A DNA stretch of 37,830 nucleotides, from positions 1 through 37,830 of the forward strand of contig JALHRD010000041.1 in NCBI GenBank assembly GCA_022841625.1. Reading direction: 5' to 3'. The DNA is from Xanthobacteraceae bacterium. Its GTDB lineage: Bacteria; Pseudomonadota; Alphaproteobacteria; Rhizobiales; Xanthobacteraceae. The translations under genes were made by a program, and so were the position numbers. This document shows positions 1-8,487 of the stretch, piece by piece. The stretch's first letter is position 1. Every line of letters starts with the position of its first letter. The notes beneath the pieces are model-generated. The model did no database searches. It saw nothing but the letters and a program-made list of their open reading frames with translations, and was not told the DNA's origin.

Positions 1-639
1 CAGACCAACCTCTTGGCGCTCAACGCGGCCGTCGAGGCGGCGCGCGCCGGCGAGGCCGGCCGGGGCTTCGCAGTGGTGGCGACCGAAGTGCGCAGCCTGG
101 CGCAGCGTTCCTCGCAGGCCGCCAAGGACATCAAGGACTTGATCACCAGCAGTACGAGCCAGGTCAAGGACGGCGTGGAGCTGGTCAACCGGGCCGGCGC
201 CTCGCTCACTGAAATTGTCGAGTCGATCAAGAAGGTCAGCGCGATCGTGGCCGACATCGCCAGCGCCAGCGCCGAGCAGTCGACCGGCATCGAGCAGATC
301 AACAAGGCGCTCACCCAAATGGACGAGGTCACGCAGCAGAACTCGGCGCTGGTCGAGGAGAACGCCGCCACCGCCAAGACGCTTGAGCAGCAGGCGCGGT
401 CGATGGACGAGCGCGTCGCCTTCTTCAAGCTGCGCAACATGGGCGATGGTGCGGCGCATGTCCTTGATGCGCAGCCGGCGAGCCGGCCCGCGGCGGCTCC
501 GCTGAAGCGGCCGCCGGTCGCCGCGGCCAAGCGCGCCAACGGCAAGGCCAATGGCCATGGCGGCGGGAACCCGGTCGGCGAGATGCAAGGCAATCTCGCG
601 GTGGCGATGAAGGCCGACCAGGATTGGAAGGAATTCTAA
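1..639 (+). CDS. Methyl-accepting chemotaxis protein, C-terminal part (5' end outside window)
   Basis: Only the last 212 residues are present; the reading frame is open from base 1 and ends in TAA. It begins at the conserved hairpin tip of the cytoplasmic signalling domain ([16 protein letters not shown], then the [18 protein letters not shown] stretch), which contacts CheA and CheW. It then follows the descending helix of the coiled coil with the [20 protein letters not shown] segment typical of the methylation region. After about residue 140 comes an Ala/Pro/Lys-rich linker ending in the pentapeptide DWKEF. That ending fits the xWxxF tether by which some receptors dock CheR or CheB. cheR starts 78 bases downstream in the same direction, so the two are probably co-transcribed. 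The sensor domain and membrane segments are not visible, so the ligand cannot be inferred. Confidence 0.95.
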   Translation, partial: QTNLLALNAAVEAARAGEAGRGFAVVATEVRSLAQRSSQAAKDIKDLITSSTSQVKDGVELVNRAGASLTEIVESIKKVSAIVADIASASAEQSTGIEQINKALTQMDEVTQQNSALVEENAATAKTLEQQARSMDERVAFFKLRNMGDGAAHVLDAQPASRPAAAPLKRPPVAAAKRANGKANGHGGGNPVGEMQGNLAVAMKADQDWKEF

Positions 640-717
640 GTCCGAGATTGCCGCGCGCTGGTTTGTTGAGTTGATCGCGAACGACAATTCGCGACGAGAC
701 AAGAGTTGGGTACGTGA

Positions 718-1608
718 ATGTCACGATCTCAAGGGGCAGCCGCGGCAGCGCTCCGCCGTGAGCCGTCGCCGCCTGGCGACGAAGGGCGGGAGTTTGAATT
801 CTCCGATGCCGACTTCCGTGCGCTTGCCAAGCTTGCGTATGAGCATGCTGGCATTTCATTGGGGGAAGGCAAGCGTAACCTAGTCTATACCAGGATCTCG
901 CGCCGCCTGCGGACGCTCGGGCTCGCGACGTTTCAGGATTATCGCGCGTTTCTGTCCCAGGATCGGAAGGAGATCGAGAATTTCATCAACTCGATCTCGA
1001 CGAATCTCACCCGCTTCTTTCGTGAATCACATCACTTCGACCATCTCCGCGAGCACATCGCGGCAAAGTTCATCAGCAGGCCGTTGGCCGCTCGCCGGCT
1101 GCGGATTTGGTCGGCCGGTTGCTCGACCGGCGAGGAGCCCTACACCATCGCCGCCGTCCTCCAACGCGAAATTCGCGATGTTGCGCGTTACGACGTTCGG
1201 ATTCTGGCGACCGACATCGATACCGAGGTTCTGCGAAAAGCCTCGGCCGGCGAGTACGGCGTCAACTCGCTTGAGGAAATTCCCAATATCTATCGGGAAT
1301 TCTTCCCCGTTGCGCGGGACGACAGCGGTAAAGGCCAGATATTCATCGACGAGGCCACCAAAGAATTGATTGCTTTTCGGCGCCTCAATCTGATGGACCC
1401 TTGGCCGTTTCAAGGACTATTCGACGCGATTTTCTGTCGCAACGTCATGATCTATTTCGACGGGCCTACCAAAGAGAATTTGATCGAACGCTTTACCAAT
1501 CAGGTTAAGCCGGGCGGCTTTCTTTATATCGGGCATTCGGAGTCGCTGCTCGGGAGGCATGATGGTCTCCAGCTTGTAGGCCGAACAATTTATCGGAGGG
1601 AAGCGTGA
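718..1608 (+). CDS. cheR: Chemotaxis protein methyltransferase CheR
   Basis: This 296-residue protein methylates glutamates of chemoreceptors using S-adenosylmethionine. An N-terminal extension of about 25 residues precedes the helical domain. The signature NLTRFFRE is at residues 97-104, the SAM-binding loop WSAGCSTGEEPYT at 131-143, the acidic ATDID turn at 164-168 and FCRNVMIYF at 239-247. The ATG at 718 has no strong Shine-Dalgarno; the family core starts near residue 27, so a later start cannot be excluded. Its stop overlaps the GTG start of cheD by four bases (GTGA), implying translational coupling. The receptor just upstream ends in a possible CheR-docking pentapeptide, which fits a dedicated receptor-CheR pair. 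The family assignment is secure. Confidence 0.97.
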   Translation: MSRSQGAAAAALRREPSPPGDEGREFEFSDADFRALAKLAYEHAGISLGEGKRNLVYTRISRRLRTLGLATFQDYRAFLSQDRKEIENFINSISTNLTRFFRESHHFDHLREHIAAKFISRPLAARRLRIWSAGCSTGEEPYTIAAVLQREIRDVARYDVRILATDIDTEVLRKASAGEYGVNSLEEIPNIYREFFPVARDDSGKGQIFIDEATKELIAFRRLNLMDPWPFQGLFDAIFCRNVMIYFDGPTKENLIERFTNQVKPGGFLYIGHSESLLGRHDGLQLVGRTIYRREA

Positions 1609-2249
1609 GCGTTGGATTGGCTTTGCGACAGTCCGAACCGGACAGCACCGGCGTTCTTCAAGCCGCCGGTCGCAGGTTCTTTGACGCGGCAGCGGGCGCA
1701 TGGATGGTGAAGGTGTTTCCCGGCGAATTCTATGTGTCGCGCAATCCCGATGAAGTGTTGGTGACGGTGTTGGGATCGTGCGTCTCGGCTTGCATCCGCG
1801 ATCCAGCGACCAGAATTGCCGGCATGAACCATTTTATGCTGGCCCATCATGAGACCGGCCAGTGGGGCGACAGCCAAAAGTCGACGCGCTTCGGAAATTT
1901 CGCCATGGAAAAACTGATCAACGAGCTGATGAAGGCTGGTTGCAGGCGCGAGCGGATGGAAATTAAGGTCTTCGGCGGCGGCAATGTCATCGACAGTAAC
2001 AATCTGGTCGGAAGCGACAATGCCGACTTCGTAATGAGCTACTTGAAGGCAGAAGGCTTGAAGTGCGCCGTCAGTGATTTGGGTGGCACGCAGCCGCGTC
2101 GTATTCACTACTACCCGGCAACCGGTCGCGTGGTGCGGCGTTTGCTTGGCAGCGCTGACAAATACGCCGTCACCCGGGACGAAAAGGAATACGGCAGTCG
2201 ACTCAAATCTCAAGATACTGCCGGCGACATCGAACTGTTCGGAGAATAA
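1605..2249 (+). CDS. cheD: Chemoreceptor glutamine deamidase CheD
   Basis: CheD converts specific receptor glutamines to glutamates so that CheR can methylate them. The 214-residue product carries the catalytic cysteine in LGSCVSACI (C59) and the catalytic histidine in GMNHFML (H76), followed by the KVFGGGNV segment typical of the family. The first 33 residues are an extension before the conserved core, which begins near MVKVFPGEFYVS. Translation starts at a GTG overlapping the cheR stop; an internal ATG at residue 34 would give a core-only protein. cheB follows after two bases, so cheR, cheD and cheB form a tight adaptation module. Confidence 0.96.
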   Translation: MSVGLALRQSEPDSTGVLQAAGRRFFDAAAGAWMVKVFPGEFYVSRNPDEVLVTVLGSCVSACIRDPATRIAGMNHFMLAHHETGQWGDSQKSTRFGNFAMEKLINELMKAGCRRERMEIKVFGGGNVIDSNNLVGSDNADFVMSYLKAEGLKCAVSDLGGTQPRRIHYYPATGRVVRRLLGSADKYAVTRDEKEYGSRLKSQDTAGDIELFGE

Positions 2250-2251
2250 AT

Positions 2252-3331
2252 ATGGCAAAGCGGATTCGAGTACTAATTGTCGACGACTCGACATTGATGC
2301 GGCAATTGCTCAACAGCGTGTTGAGCGAAGACCCCGAAATCGAAGTCGTCGGCGAGGCGCCAGACCCGTTCATTGCGCGCGATCTTATCAAATCGCTCAA
2401 TCCAGACGTCATCACGCTTGATGTCGAGATGCCGCATATGGATGGCGTTACGTTCTTGCGCAAAATCATGGCGCTGCGACCGACGCCAGTCCTCATGATC
2501 TCCACCCTCACGCAGGCTGGCGCGCATATCACGATTGAGGCACTTGAAGTTGGCGCGGTGGACTTCATCGCCAAGCCGATGCGAAATGTTGCGCAGGAGA
2601 TGGTCGCCCTGGCGGCGACGATCCAAACTAAAGTCAAGATGGCGGCTCGCGCCAAGGTCGGTGTTCACCGTACCGCGTCGCCGGTTGCCGCCAAGCCAAG
2701 GCCGGTACGGACGCTCGGCCTCAAAAGTCGCATCGTGTTTCTTGGCGCATCGACCGGCGGGGTCGAAGCAATCAAGGCGTTGTTGATGCAATTGCCGGAG
2801 GACTGTCCGTCAATCCTGATAACTCAACACATGCCGGAACGTTTCACGACGTCGTTTGCCGAGCGCCTGGACAAAGAATGTCCGATGCGGGTCTCCGAGG
2901 CCAAGCATAACCAGCCGATTGAGGCCGGCCATGTCTACATTGCTCCGGGATCCCACCATCTTGAAATCGCCCGCGCTGCCCAGGGCCATGCCTGCACCCT
3001 CAGCGATAGCGCCACCGTTTCCGGACACCGTCCGTCGGTCGATGTGCTGTTTCGCTCGGCGGCGCGGGTTTACGGCCGGGCTGGTGTCGGTGTGATCCTG
3101 ACCGGAATGGGTAAGGATGGCGCCGACGGCATGCTGGAAATGCGCAAAGCCGGGGCCACGACTTTGGGCCAGGATGAGGGCTCATCACTGGTCTACGGCA
3201 TGCCACGTGCGGCCTTCGAGATCGGCGCGGTGATGCAGCAATACCCCCTGAACAAGATGGGCAATGCCTTGCTGGATGCTTCGGAAGCCATGGTCGGCGC
3301 GGGAACCTCCCGCCCCGTCAGTGCGGCCTAA
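2252..3331 (+). CDS. cheB: Protein-glutamate methylesterase/deamidase CheB
   Basis: This 359-residue two-domain protein removes methyl groups from receptors when phosphorylated by CheA. Residues 1-120 are a receiver domain with the acidic pair D11/D12, the phosphoacceptor D57 (VEMP motif) and K109 in AKPM. A linker leads to the methylesterase domain from about residue 155. Its catalytic triad is visible as S167 in GASTGG, H193 in TQHMP and D289 in GMGKDGADG. The length is normal for CheB. The gene starts two bases after cheD, and a 35-base gap separates it from the next gene. Confidence 0.97.
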   Translation: MAKRIRVLIVDDSTLMRQLLNSVLSEDPEIEVVGEAPDPFIARDLIKSLNPDVITLDVEMPHMDGVTFLRKIMALRPTPVLMISTLTQAGAHITIEALEVGAVDFIAKPMRNVAQEMVALAATIQTKVKMAARAKVGVHRTASPVAAKPRPVRTLGLKSRIVFLGASTGGVEAIKALLMQLPEDCPSILITQHMPERFTTSFAERLDKECPMRVSEAKHNQPIEAGHVYIAPGSHHLEIARAAQGHACTLSDSATVSGHRPSVDVLFRSAARVYGRAGVGVILTGMGKDGADGMLEMRKAGATTLGQDEGSSLVYGMPRAAFEIGAVMQQYPLNKMGNALLDASEAMVGAGTSRPVSAA

Positions 3332-3366
3332 CTCGTGTTTTTTCAGGCATGTGTGGACGAAGTTAA

Positions 3367-4242
3367 ATGTCGATTAACGCAAATGTGGTGATGCAGAAGC
3401 TACCGTCAGTCCTTGATCTCAAGGCTGCGGAGGGCTTGCTGGTTATGCTTCGCGCCAACATCAAGGATTCGCACCCCTTATACCTCGACGCGTCGGAGGT
3501 CGAGACGCTGACCTTTTCTTGCGCGCAGGTTCTGCTGGTCGCAATCAATAGCCATGAGCAGGTCGCGATCGATCGGCCTTCGGCGGAGTTTGCCGCGGCA
3601 TTCGGGGATCTTGGACTGGTTTGGCGAGAAGCGTCAAACGGTAGCGACAGCCAGCCGGCTGGGGGCGATCCGCTGGAAGCGGCGGAGCCAGCCAATCTTG
3701 ACCCCGTGCCGATTGCAGAGTCCAGCCCGGAGCCGGAAGCGGTTTTCGCGTCGGATCCTGAATTGGTCGCTAATCTCGACTCCGAGCAAACCGCTGAACC
3801 CAACCCGGAACCAAGTGCCAATCTCAACCCAGAACTGGTTGCTGCCGCCAACCCGGAACAGATGGATATCGATGCCATGTCCAAGCGAATTCTGACGATC
3901 GACGACTCCCGCACGATCCGCGACATGCTGAGGGCTACTCTGACCGACGCCGGCTATGACGTCATTCAAGGCGTTGACGGCGAAGACGGGCTCGGCGTCC
4001 TCGGCGATGAGCCGGTCGATCTGGTCATCACCGATATCAACATGCCGAAGATGGACGGCTATGAAGTCATTCGGCGTCTGCGGGCCAATGCCAAGCACAA
4101 GTCGACGCCCATCCTGGTTCTCACGACCGAAAGCGACGCCTCAAAGCGTAACATCGCGCGTGAAGCAGGCGCTACCGGATGGATCGTCAAGCCATTCGAT
4201 CCAGATCGCTTGCTCGCGACCGTGCGTAAAGTAGCTCAATAA
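3367..4242 (+). CDS. STAS-like domain fused to a CheY receiver by a repetitive acidic linker
   Basis: The 291-residue protein has an N-terminal part (about 1-90) resembling a small STAS/anti-anti-sigma-type domain (LKAAEGLLVMLR, LDASEVETLTFSCAQVLL). An acidic, proline-rich linker (about 100-168) is built from degenerate repeats with the theme NPEP/NLNPELVA. From M171 follows a complete CheY domain with D179/D180, phosphoacceptor D223 (ITDINMP), T253/T254 (LTT) and K275 (VKPF). M171 begins MSKRILTIDDSRTIRD, exactly as a free CheY would, so an internal start at 3877 giving a separate 121-residue CheY is possible, although no good ribosome site precedes it. From memory, related clusters often carry STAS and cheY as separate adjacent genes, so this is probably an in-frame fusion. 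The role is probably in chemotactic signalling; the STAS partner is unknown. Confidence 0.85.
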   Translation: MSINANVVMQKLPSVLDLKAAEGLLVMLRANIKDSHPLYLDASEVETLTFSCAQVLLVAINSHEQVAIDRPSAEFAAAFGDLGLVWREASNGSDSQPAGGDPLEAAEPANLDPVPIAESSPEPEAVFASDPELVANLDSEQTAEPNPEPSANLNPELVAAANPEQMDIDAMSKRILTIDDSRTIRDMLRATLTDAGYDVIQGVDGEDGLGVLGDEPVDLVITDINMPKMDGYEVIRRLRANAKHKSTPILVLTTESDASKRNIAREAGATGWIVKPFDPDRLLATVRKVAQ

Positions 4243-4274
4243 TTCGATTGCCGCTTGGCTAAGAGCAAGAACCG

Positions 4275-6452
4275 ATGACCAGTCTCGACGAACTTCGACT
4301 GACATTCTTTGACGAATGCAGTGAAGCTATGCAGCAGATCGAGGTTGGGCTCACGGAATTGCGTGAGGGCAACGGGTCGGACGACATTATCAATGCCGTC
4401 TTTCGTTCGGTTCATTCGGTCAAAGGCGGCGCTGGCATATTTGGTTTCGAGCAGCTCGTTCGATTTGCGCATGCCTTTGAGACGGTTCTGGACGCCATGC
4501 GGGCCGGCAAGCTATCGCCGACCCAGGAAATTCTGGATGTGTTGCTGACCGCGGGCGATATCCTGTCGGACCTGGTCACCATGTCGCGGGCCGGTGATGA
4601 AATTCCCGCCGACCTCGGAAGCGAATGCCTTGCCGCGCTCGAACAAATTATGAGCGATGGCGGCTTGGCGACCGAAGATGGGTCCGCCCCAGCGGAGTTC
4701 GAGGGCCTCGACTTCATGCCGGTGGCGTTTGACCAGACCGGCATCGATGAGCCAAATACCACGGATGACCCGGGTTTGCATGTCTACGAGATTGTGTTTC
4801 GCCCGGCCGCAGGAATGTTGAAGAAGGCCAACGAGCCGCTCTTCCTGCTGCGGGAACTGCGAAGCCTCGGCACGCTGGAACTGGTCGCCGAGACCGGCGG
4901 CCTGCCATCTTTGGAGGAGCTTGATCCGACCGAGCCCTATATCGGCTGGAGGGGGACGCTGCGGACCGCGGCGACGCGCGATCAAGTTGAGGAAGTCTTT
5001 TCATTTGTTGACGGTGACTGCGAGCTCTCGATTAAGGACGTTACGCCACCTATGGCCACAGTGAGTGAGAGCCCATCGGACTTTGCCGCACCAGCGGAGG
5101 CTAGCGCCCCGCTGGCGCCCACCGCCGCTGCGACGCCGGCTGCGGCTTCGGCCGCGCCCGCCGCAGCGAAATCTGCCGACACACCGACCGCCGCACCGAA
5201 AGCATCACCAACCAAGCCTGCGGCCACGACCACGCGCGTCGAGCTTGAGAAGATCGATCGGGTCGTCAACATGGTCGGGGAATTGGTGATTGCGCAAGCG
5301 ATGCTCGGCCAAATCGTTCAAAATCTTCCGGAAGACATCACCGGCCGATTGGCGCAGATGCTCGATGAAGTCACCCATCATACCCGGGAGCTCAAGGACA
5401 GTGTGATGTCCATGCGCGCTCAGCCGATCAGTTCCGTGTTTCAGCGTATGCCGCGCTTGGTACGTGAGTTGGCGACCAAGACCGGCAAGAAGGTCCGGCT
5501 GGAGATGCTTGGAGAAAATACCGAGATCGATCGATCGATCATCGAACGATTGGGCGACCCGCTGACGCACATCATCCGCAACTCGATCGACCACGGCATT
5601 GAGGTGCCGGGAGACCGGGCTAGCGTTGGCAAGAATGAAGAAGGCACTATTCGGCTTGCCGCTGAACATCGCGGCGGTCGGATCGTTATCGAGGTCAGCG
5701 ACGATGGCGGTGGCCTCAATCCGGAGCGGGTGCTCAACAAGGCACGTGAAAAGGGCCTGGTTGGTCAAGACGCCACGCTCAGCGAGGATGAGATCAACAA
5801 TCTGGTCTTCCTGCCGGGCTTCTCCACGGCGGCAACGGTTTCCGATATTTCCGGACGCGGCGTCGGCATGGACGTCGTGCGCCGCAACATTCAGGATGTC
5901 GGTGGCCGCATCTCGCTGAAGTCAGAACGCGGTCGCGGTATGACAATCCAACTTGCGCTGCCGCTTACCTTGGCGGTCATGGATGGCATGGTGATCAAGG
6001 TCGGCTATGAAACCTATGTCGTGCCGATGTCGGTCATTGTTGAGTGTCTACGTCCCAAACGTTCGGACATTCACAATCTGGTGTCGACGTCGGGCATGCT
6101 CAATCTGCGGGGCAATCTGGTCCCGATTGTCGATCTTGCCGAGTTGCTGGACCTAAGGAAACGGGAGATGGACTCGGACGAACGCGTCGTCATCATTACC
6201 GATGCGGGTGAGGGCACGCGGGTTGGAATTGTCGTCGATGAATTGTGCGGCCATCAACAGGTCGTCATCAAAAGCATTGAAGAAAGCTACGGCTCTGTGC
6301 CAGGAGTTGCCGGCGCCACAATCCTTGGCAATGGGCGCGTTGCTTTCATTCTCGATGTCGAAAAAGTGTCCGAACTTGCAAGCACCCCCGCACCACCCGT
6401 GCGCGGCAATGGCGGCGCGTACGCACAACCTATGTCGGCCACAATAAACTGA
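4275..6452 (+). CDS. cheA: Chemotaxis histidine kinase CheA
   Basis: This 725-residue kinase phosphorylates CheY and CheB in response to receptor state. The P1 Hpt domain (1-130) has the phosphorylatable H47 in SVHSVKGGAG. Residues 168-253 form a P2-like response-regulator docking domain, followed by an Ala/Pro-rich flexible linker (258-320). The P3 dimerisation helices are at about 321-383. The P4 ATPase domain follows, with the N box HIIRNSIDHGIE (432-443), DDGGGLN and GRGVGMDVV. P5, the CheW-like regulatory domain, covers about 567-702. All catalytic motifs are intact. No cheW is present in the window, so the adaptor must lie elsewhere, probably upstream. The gene sits between two CheY-encoding genes. 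Confidence 0.97.
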   Translation: MTSLDELRLTFFDECSEAMQQIEVGLTELREGNGSDDIINAVFRSVHSVKGGAGIFGFEQLVRFAHAFETVLDAMRAGKLSPTQEILDVLLTAGDILSDLVTMSRAGDEIPADLGSECLAALEQIMSDGGLATEDGSAPAEFEGLDFMPVAFDQTGIDEPNTTDDPGLHVYEIVFRPAAGMLKKANEPLFLLRELRSLGTLELVAETGGLPSLEELDPTEPYIGWRGTLRTAATRDQVEEVFSFVDGDCELSIKDVTPPMATVSESPSDFAAPAEASAPLAPTAAATPAAASAAPAAAKSADTPTAAPKASPTKPAATTTRVELEKIDRVVNMVGELVIAQAMLGQIVQNLPEDITGRLAQMLDEVTHHTRELKDSVMSMRAQPISSVFQRMPRLVRELATKTGKKVRLEMLGENTEIDRSIIERLGDPLTHIIRNSIDHGIEVPGDRASVGKNEEGTIRLAAEHRGGRIVIEVSDDGGGLNPERVLNKAREKGLVGQDATLSEDEINNLVFLPGFSTAATVSDISGRGVGMDVVRRNIQDVGGRISLKSERGRGMTIQLALPLTLAVMDGMVIKVGYETYVVPMSVIVECLRPKRSDIHNLVSTSGMLNLRGNLVPIVDLAELLDLRKREMDSDERVVIITDAGEGTRVGIVVDELCGHQQVVIKSIEESYGSVPGVAGATILGNGRVAFILDVEKVSELASTPAPPVRGNGGAYAQPMSATIN

Positions 6453-6506
6453 TGAGAATGTGAAGGCGTCGCCATCAAGCGTCGCTAGACTATCCGGAGA
6501 ACGACC

Positions 6507-6896
6507 ATGCCAAATGCAGCAGGAATGAAAGTCCTCGTCGTTGACGATCAAAACAGCGTTCGTCAAATGACGCGGATCACACTTGAGCAGATCGGAATTC
6601 GCCATGTTCATGAGGCCGAAAACGGCAAGCTGGCCATGGATACCGCGACGTTGCAGCCGCTGGATCTGATTATTTCGGACTACAACATGCCCGAAATGGA
6701 TGGATTGGGTCTGTTGCGGGCAATCCGTGGCCATCCCGTGGCCCGCAAAATCCCATTCATCCTTTTGACCGGTCGCGGCGATCGCGAACTGGTTGTCAAA
6801 GCCGCGCAGGCGGGTGCCAACAATTATCTGATCAAGCCGTTTACCGCGGACATTCTGCGCCAGAAAATTGAACAGGTCGTTGGAAAGCTGTCCTGA
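6507..6896 (+). CDS. cheY: Chemotaxis response regulator CheY
   Basis: A 129-residue single receiver domain and a likely phospho-target of CheA. The acidic pair is D13/D14, the phosphoacceptor is D58 in ISDYNMPEMDG, the switch threonine lies in LLTGRG and the conserved lysine in LIKPF. There is no output domain, so it should act by protein binding, for example to the flagellar switch. It starts 54 bases after cheA. Its TGA stop shares one base with the ATG of the next gene (TGATG), coupling the two. It is the second CheY domain encoded in the operon; which one drives the motor and which acts as a phosphate sink cannot be told from sequence. Confidence 0.95.
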   Translation: MPNAAGMKVLVVDDQNSVRQMTRITLEQIGIRHVHEAENGKLAMDTATLQPLDLIISDYNMPEMDGLGLLRAIRGHPVARKIPFILLTGRGDRELVVKAAQAGANNYLIKPFTADILRQKIEQVVGKLS

Positions 6897-7333
6897 TGAC
6901 TGGTAGTGCGATTGAAGCTGTTCCGGAGCTGCCAAGCGCGGAACCAGTCGACGGCTCACCTGGCCAAAAGGCCGGGGATGTCGCCGATCTCCTCGCGGCT
7001 ATCGCGATATCGTTTCGTGAATCCATCGCTCGTTTCGAGGACACGGTGGGCACGATTACTGAGATCGTGGTAAAACAACCGGGTGGCAATGATCGTAATT
7101 TGGTCATGGCGCTCCAGAATTTCGATCGCCTGCACCAGGAGTTTGCGACGCTTGGTGAAATTGTAGGCCGTGTCGCCCAAGATCGTGACCGTGGGCCCGG
7201 TGAGAGTGCTGCGTGTGGCGATGTGATTGCCTCGATTCCGATCGAGGAGCTCAAGGAGCGCGTTGCGTACCACTTCAAGACGGTGACTGAAGATCCGAAA
7301 CAGCTCGAAGAATCGAACGACATTGAATTTTAA
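6896..7333 (+). CDS. Small helical chemotaxis-operon protein with DxxxQ motif, possible CheY-P phosphatase
   Basis: I do not recognise this 145-residue protein by overall sequence. A low-complexity, acidic N-terminus (1-25) is followed by predicted amphipathic helices (28-60, 67-95, 116-132). Within the second helix, NFDRLHQEF places D77 and Q81 four residues apart on one face. This DxxxQ spacing is the catalytic arrangement of CheZ and is also reported for the rhizobial protein CheT, encoded at the end of chemotaxis operons. The protein ends in an acidic tail, NDIEF. Its coupling to cheY by a TGATG overlap supports a role on CheY-P. The function is an inference from one short motif plus position; a CheY- or CheR-binding accessory protein without phosphatase activity is equally possible. 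Confidence 0.75.
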   Translation: MTGSAIEAVPELPSAEPVDGSPGQKAGDVADLLAAIAISFRESIARFEDTVGTITEIVVKQPGGNDRNLVMALQNFDRLHQEFATLGEIVGRVAQDRDRGPGESAACGDVIASIPIEELKERVAYHFKTVTEDPKQLEESNDIEF

Positions 7334-7390
7334 TCATTGCACCCCATCCGTGCGGGACGAAGCTGGGCACTTGAATCGGGCGTTCCGCCG

Positions 7391-7900
7391 TTATTGCAGG
7401 CTGTCGGTGGGGCTAGTCCCAACGTGCTCTACGACCCGACGCAGTCCAACGGTTAATTCCGGAACTTGTTCGGGTTTCAAATGGCGGTACTGGTCTTGCC
7501 GTGCAAGCACCAGGGCGTCGAGATGACACCTCAGCGATTCCATATCGCACTCGGCGCCGGCCGAGATCGATTCAAGAACATCGCAGAGGCAGCCGGCGAC
7601 GAAGGTCAACAATTCGCATCTCATCGTCGTCCCAATATCGCGAACCTGGTAGCAATGAAGGGTGGCGGTCTCGACGTTCTTTTGGTTCGTGCTATCTTCT
7701 CGAATGTGCTGAACGGCAATTGATATCTGCTGGAGTTCGTTGTCGAGCCAACCTTCAAAGCTGGGTTCGATCTCGACGAGCCGCTTGCGGGCTTTTTCGA
7801 TGGCTTCCTGGCGAGTCATGGCGCCGGGCCGACGCGCGAGCTTCTGGAAGTCTGTCTCGAGCGGAAATACCTGCGCTTCTTTTTCACTGTTCTTGGCCAC
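7391..7900 (-). CDS. Conserved-looking helical protein of unknown function beside a response regulator
   Basis: This 169-residue, mostly helical, charged protein has no signal peptide or membrane segment, and I do not recognise the family. It has a segment RQEAIEKARKRLVEIEPSFEGWLDNELQQI (about 30-59), a cysteine-containing middle (CELLTFVAGCLCDVLESI) and a C-terminal helix rich in basic residues. The start is GTG, five bases after the stop of the upstream response-regulator gene, so the two form a minus-strand operon convergent with the chemotaxis operon. DxxxQ spacings occur at D53/Q57 and D69/Q73 but are too short to be diagnostic. A chemotaxis or motility accessory role is inferred from position only. 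Confidence 0.7.
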   Translation of the reverse strand: MAKNSEKEAQVFPLETDFQKLARRPGAMTRQEAIEKARKRLVEIEPSFEGWLDNELQQISIAVQHIREDSTNQKNVETATLHCYQVRDIGTTMRCELLTFVAGCLCDVLESISAGAECDMESLRCHLDALVLARQDQYRHLKPEQVPELTVGLRRVVEHVGTSPTDSLQ

Positions 7901-7905
7901 GCGCT

Positions 7906-8487
7906 TTATCCAGTCTTGGTCGATTTGAACAGATCGTCGATGTCGTCCTGGGCGAGCGCTGGACCGGATTCGGCGGCAACTTCGACAGCTTGGTCGCCTT
8001 TTCGCCGGCCGGTCCCGCCGGGGTAGCCTTCGATCTTGAAGCGCCGATCGGGTCCGAAATAGCTCGCACTATCGACGAACGGCCGCGGATTAAAGGCGAT
8101 CCATGCCAGGCGATCGTAAAGGCTCATGGGTGACATGGGCTTTGCGATGACCATGTTGGCACCCACATCGCGCGCTCGCTTGATCGTTGACTCGCGGGAG
8201 TCACTACTCATCAGGAGGATTGGAATGGTTCGATTTTCATTATCGACCTTGCGCCGCAGCGCATGCGTAAGAGCAAGGCCACCACGCGGCGGCAGCCGCG
8301 AGTCGCACAGCAGCAAATCGATTTTCTGATTAGACAGGGTCTGGATGACATCGACGGCGGTGCGCACCTCGATCACCTTATTGGCCCCGAAGCCGCGCAG
8401 CATGCTGTGAGTCAGCATGGAAATGTAGGAACTGGGGTCGGCGATCAAAATCACCAAATCGCGCAGATTGAGCGAACTATTGGCCAT
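7906..8487 (-). CDS. Single-domain response regulator with FliM/CheZ-like C-terminal peptide
   Basis: The 193-residue protein has a receiver domain over about residues 9-130: D17 of the acidic pocket (the usual second acidic residue is missing, ILIADPSS), phosphoacceptor D62 in LLCDSRLP, the MSSDS switch region and K116 in AKPM. A tail of about 60 residues follows. It contains the GPDRRF and GGTGRR motifs that I recall from Hyphomicrobiales response regulators, and then AQDDIDDLF at 179-187. This last motif resembles the N-terminus of FliM (SQDEIDALL) and the end of CheZ, both of which bind phosphorylated CheY. The gene precedes the 7391-7900 gene with a five-base gap. A role in chemotaxis or motor control is inferred. 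Confidence 0.88.
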   Translation of the reverse strand: MANSSLNLRDLVILIADPSSYISMLTHSMLRGFGANKVIEVRTAVDVIQTLSNQKIDLLLCDSRLPPRGGLALTHALRRKVDNENRTIPILLMSSDSRESTIKRARDVGANMVIAKPMSPMSLYDRLAWIAFNPRPFVDSASYFGPDRRFKIEGYPGGTGRRKGDQAVEVAAESGPALAQDDIDDLFKSTKTG

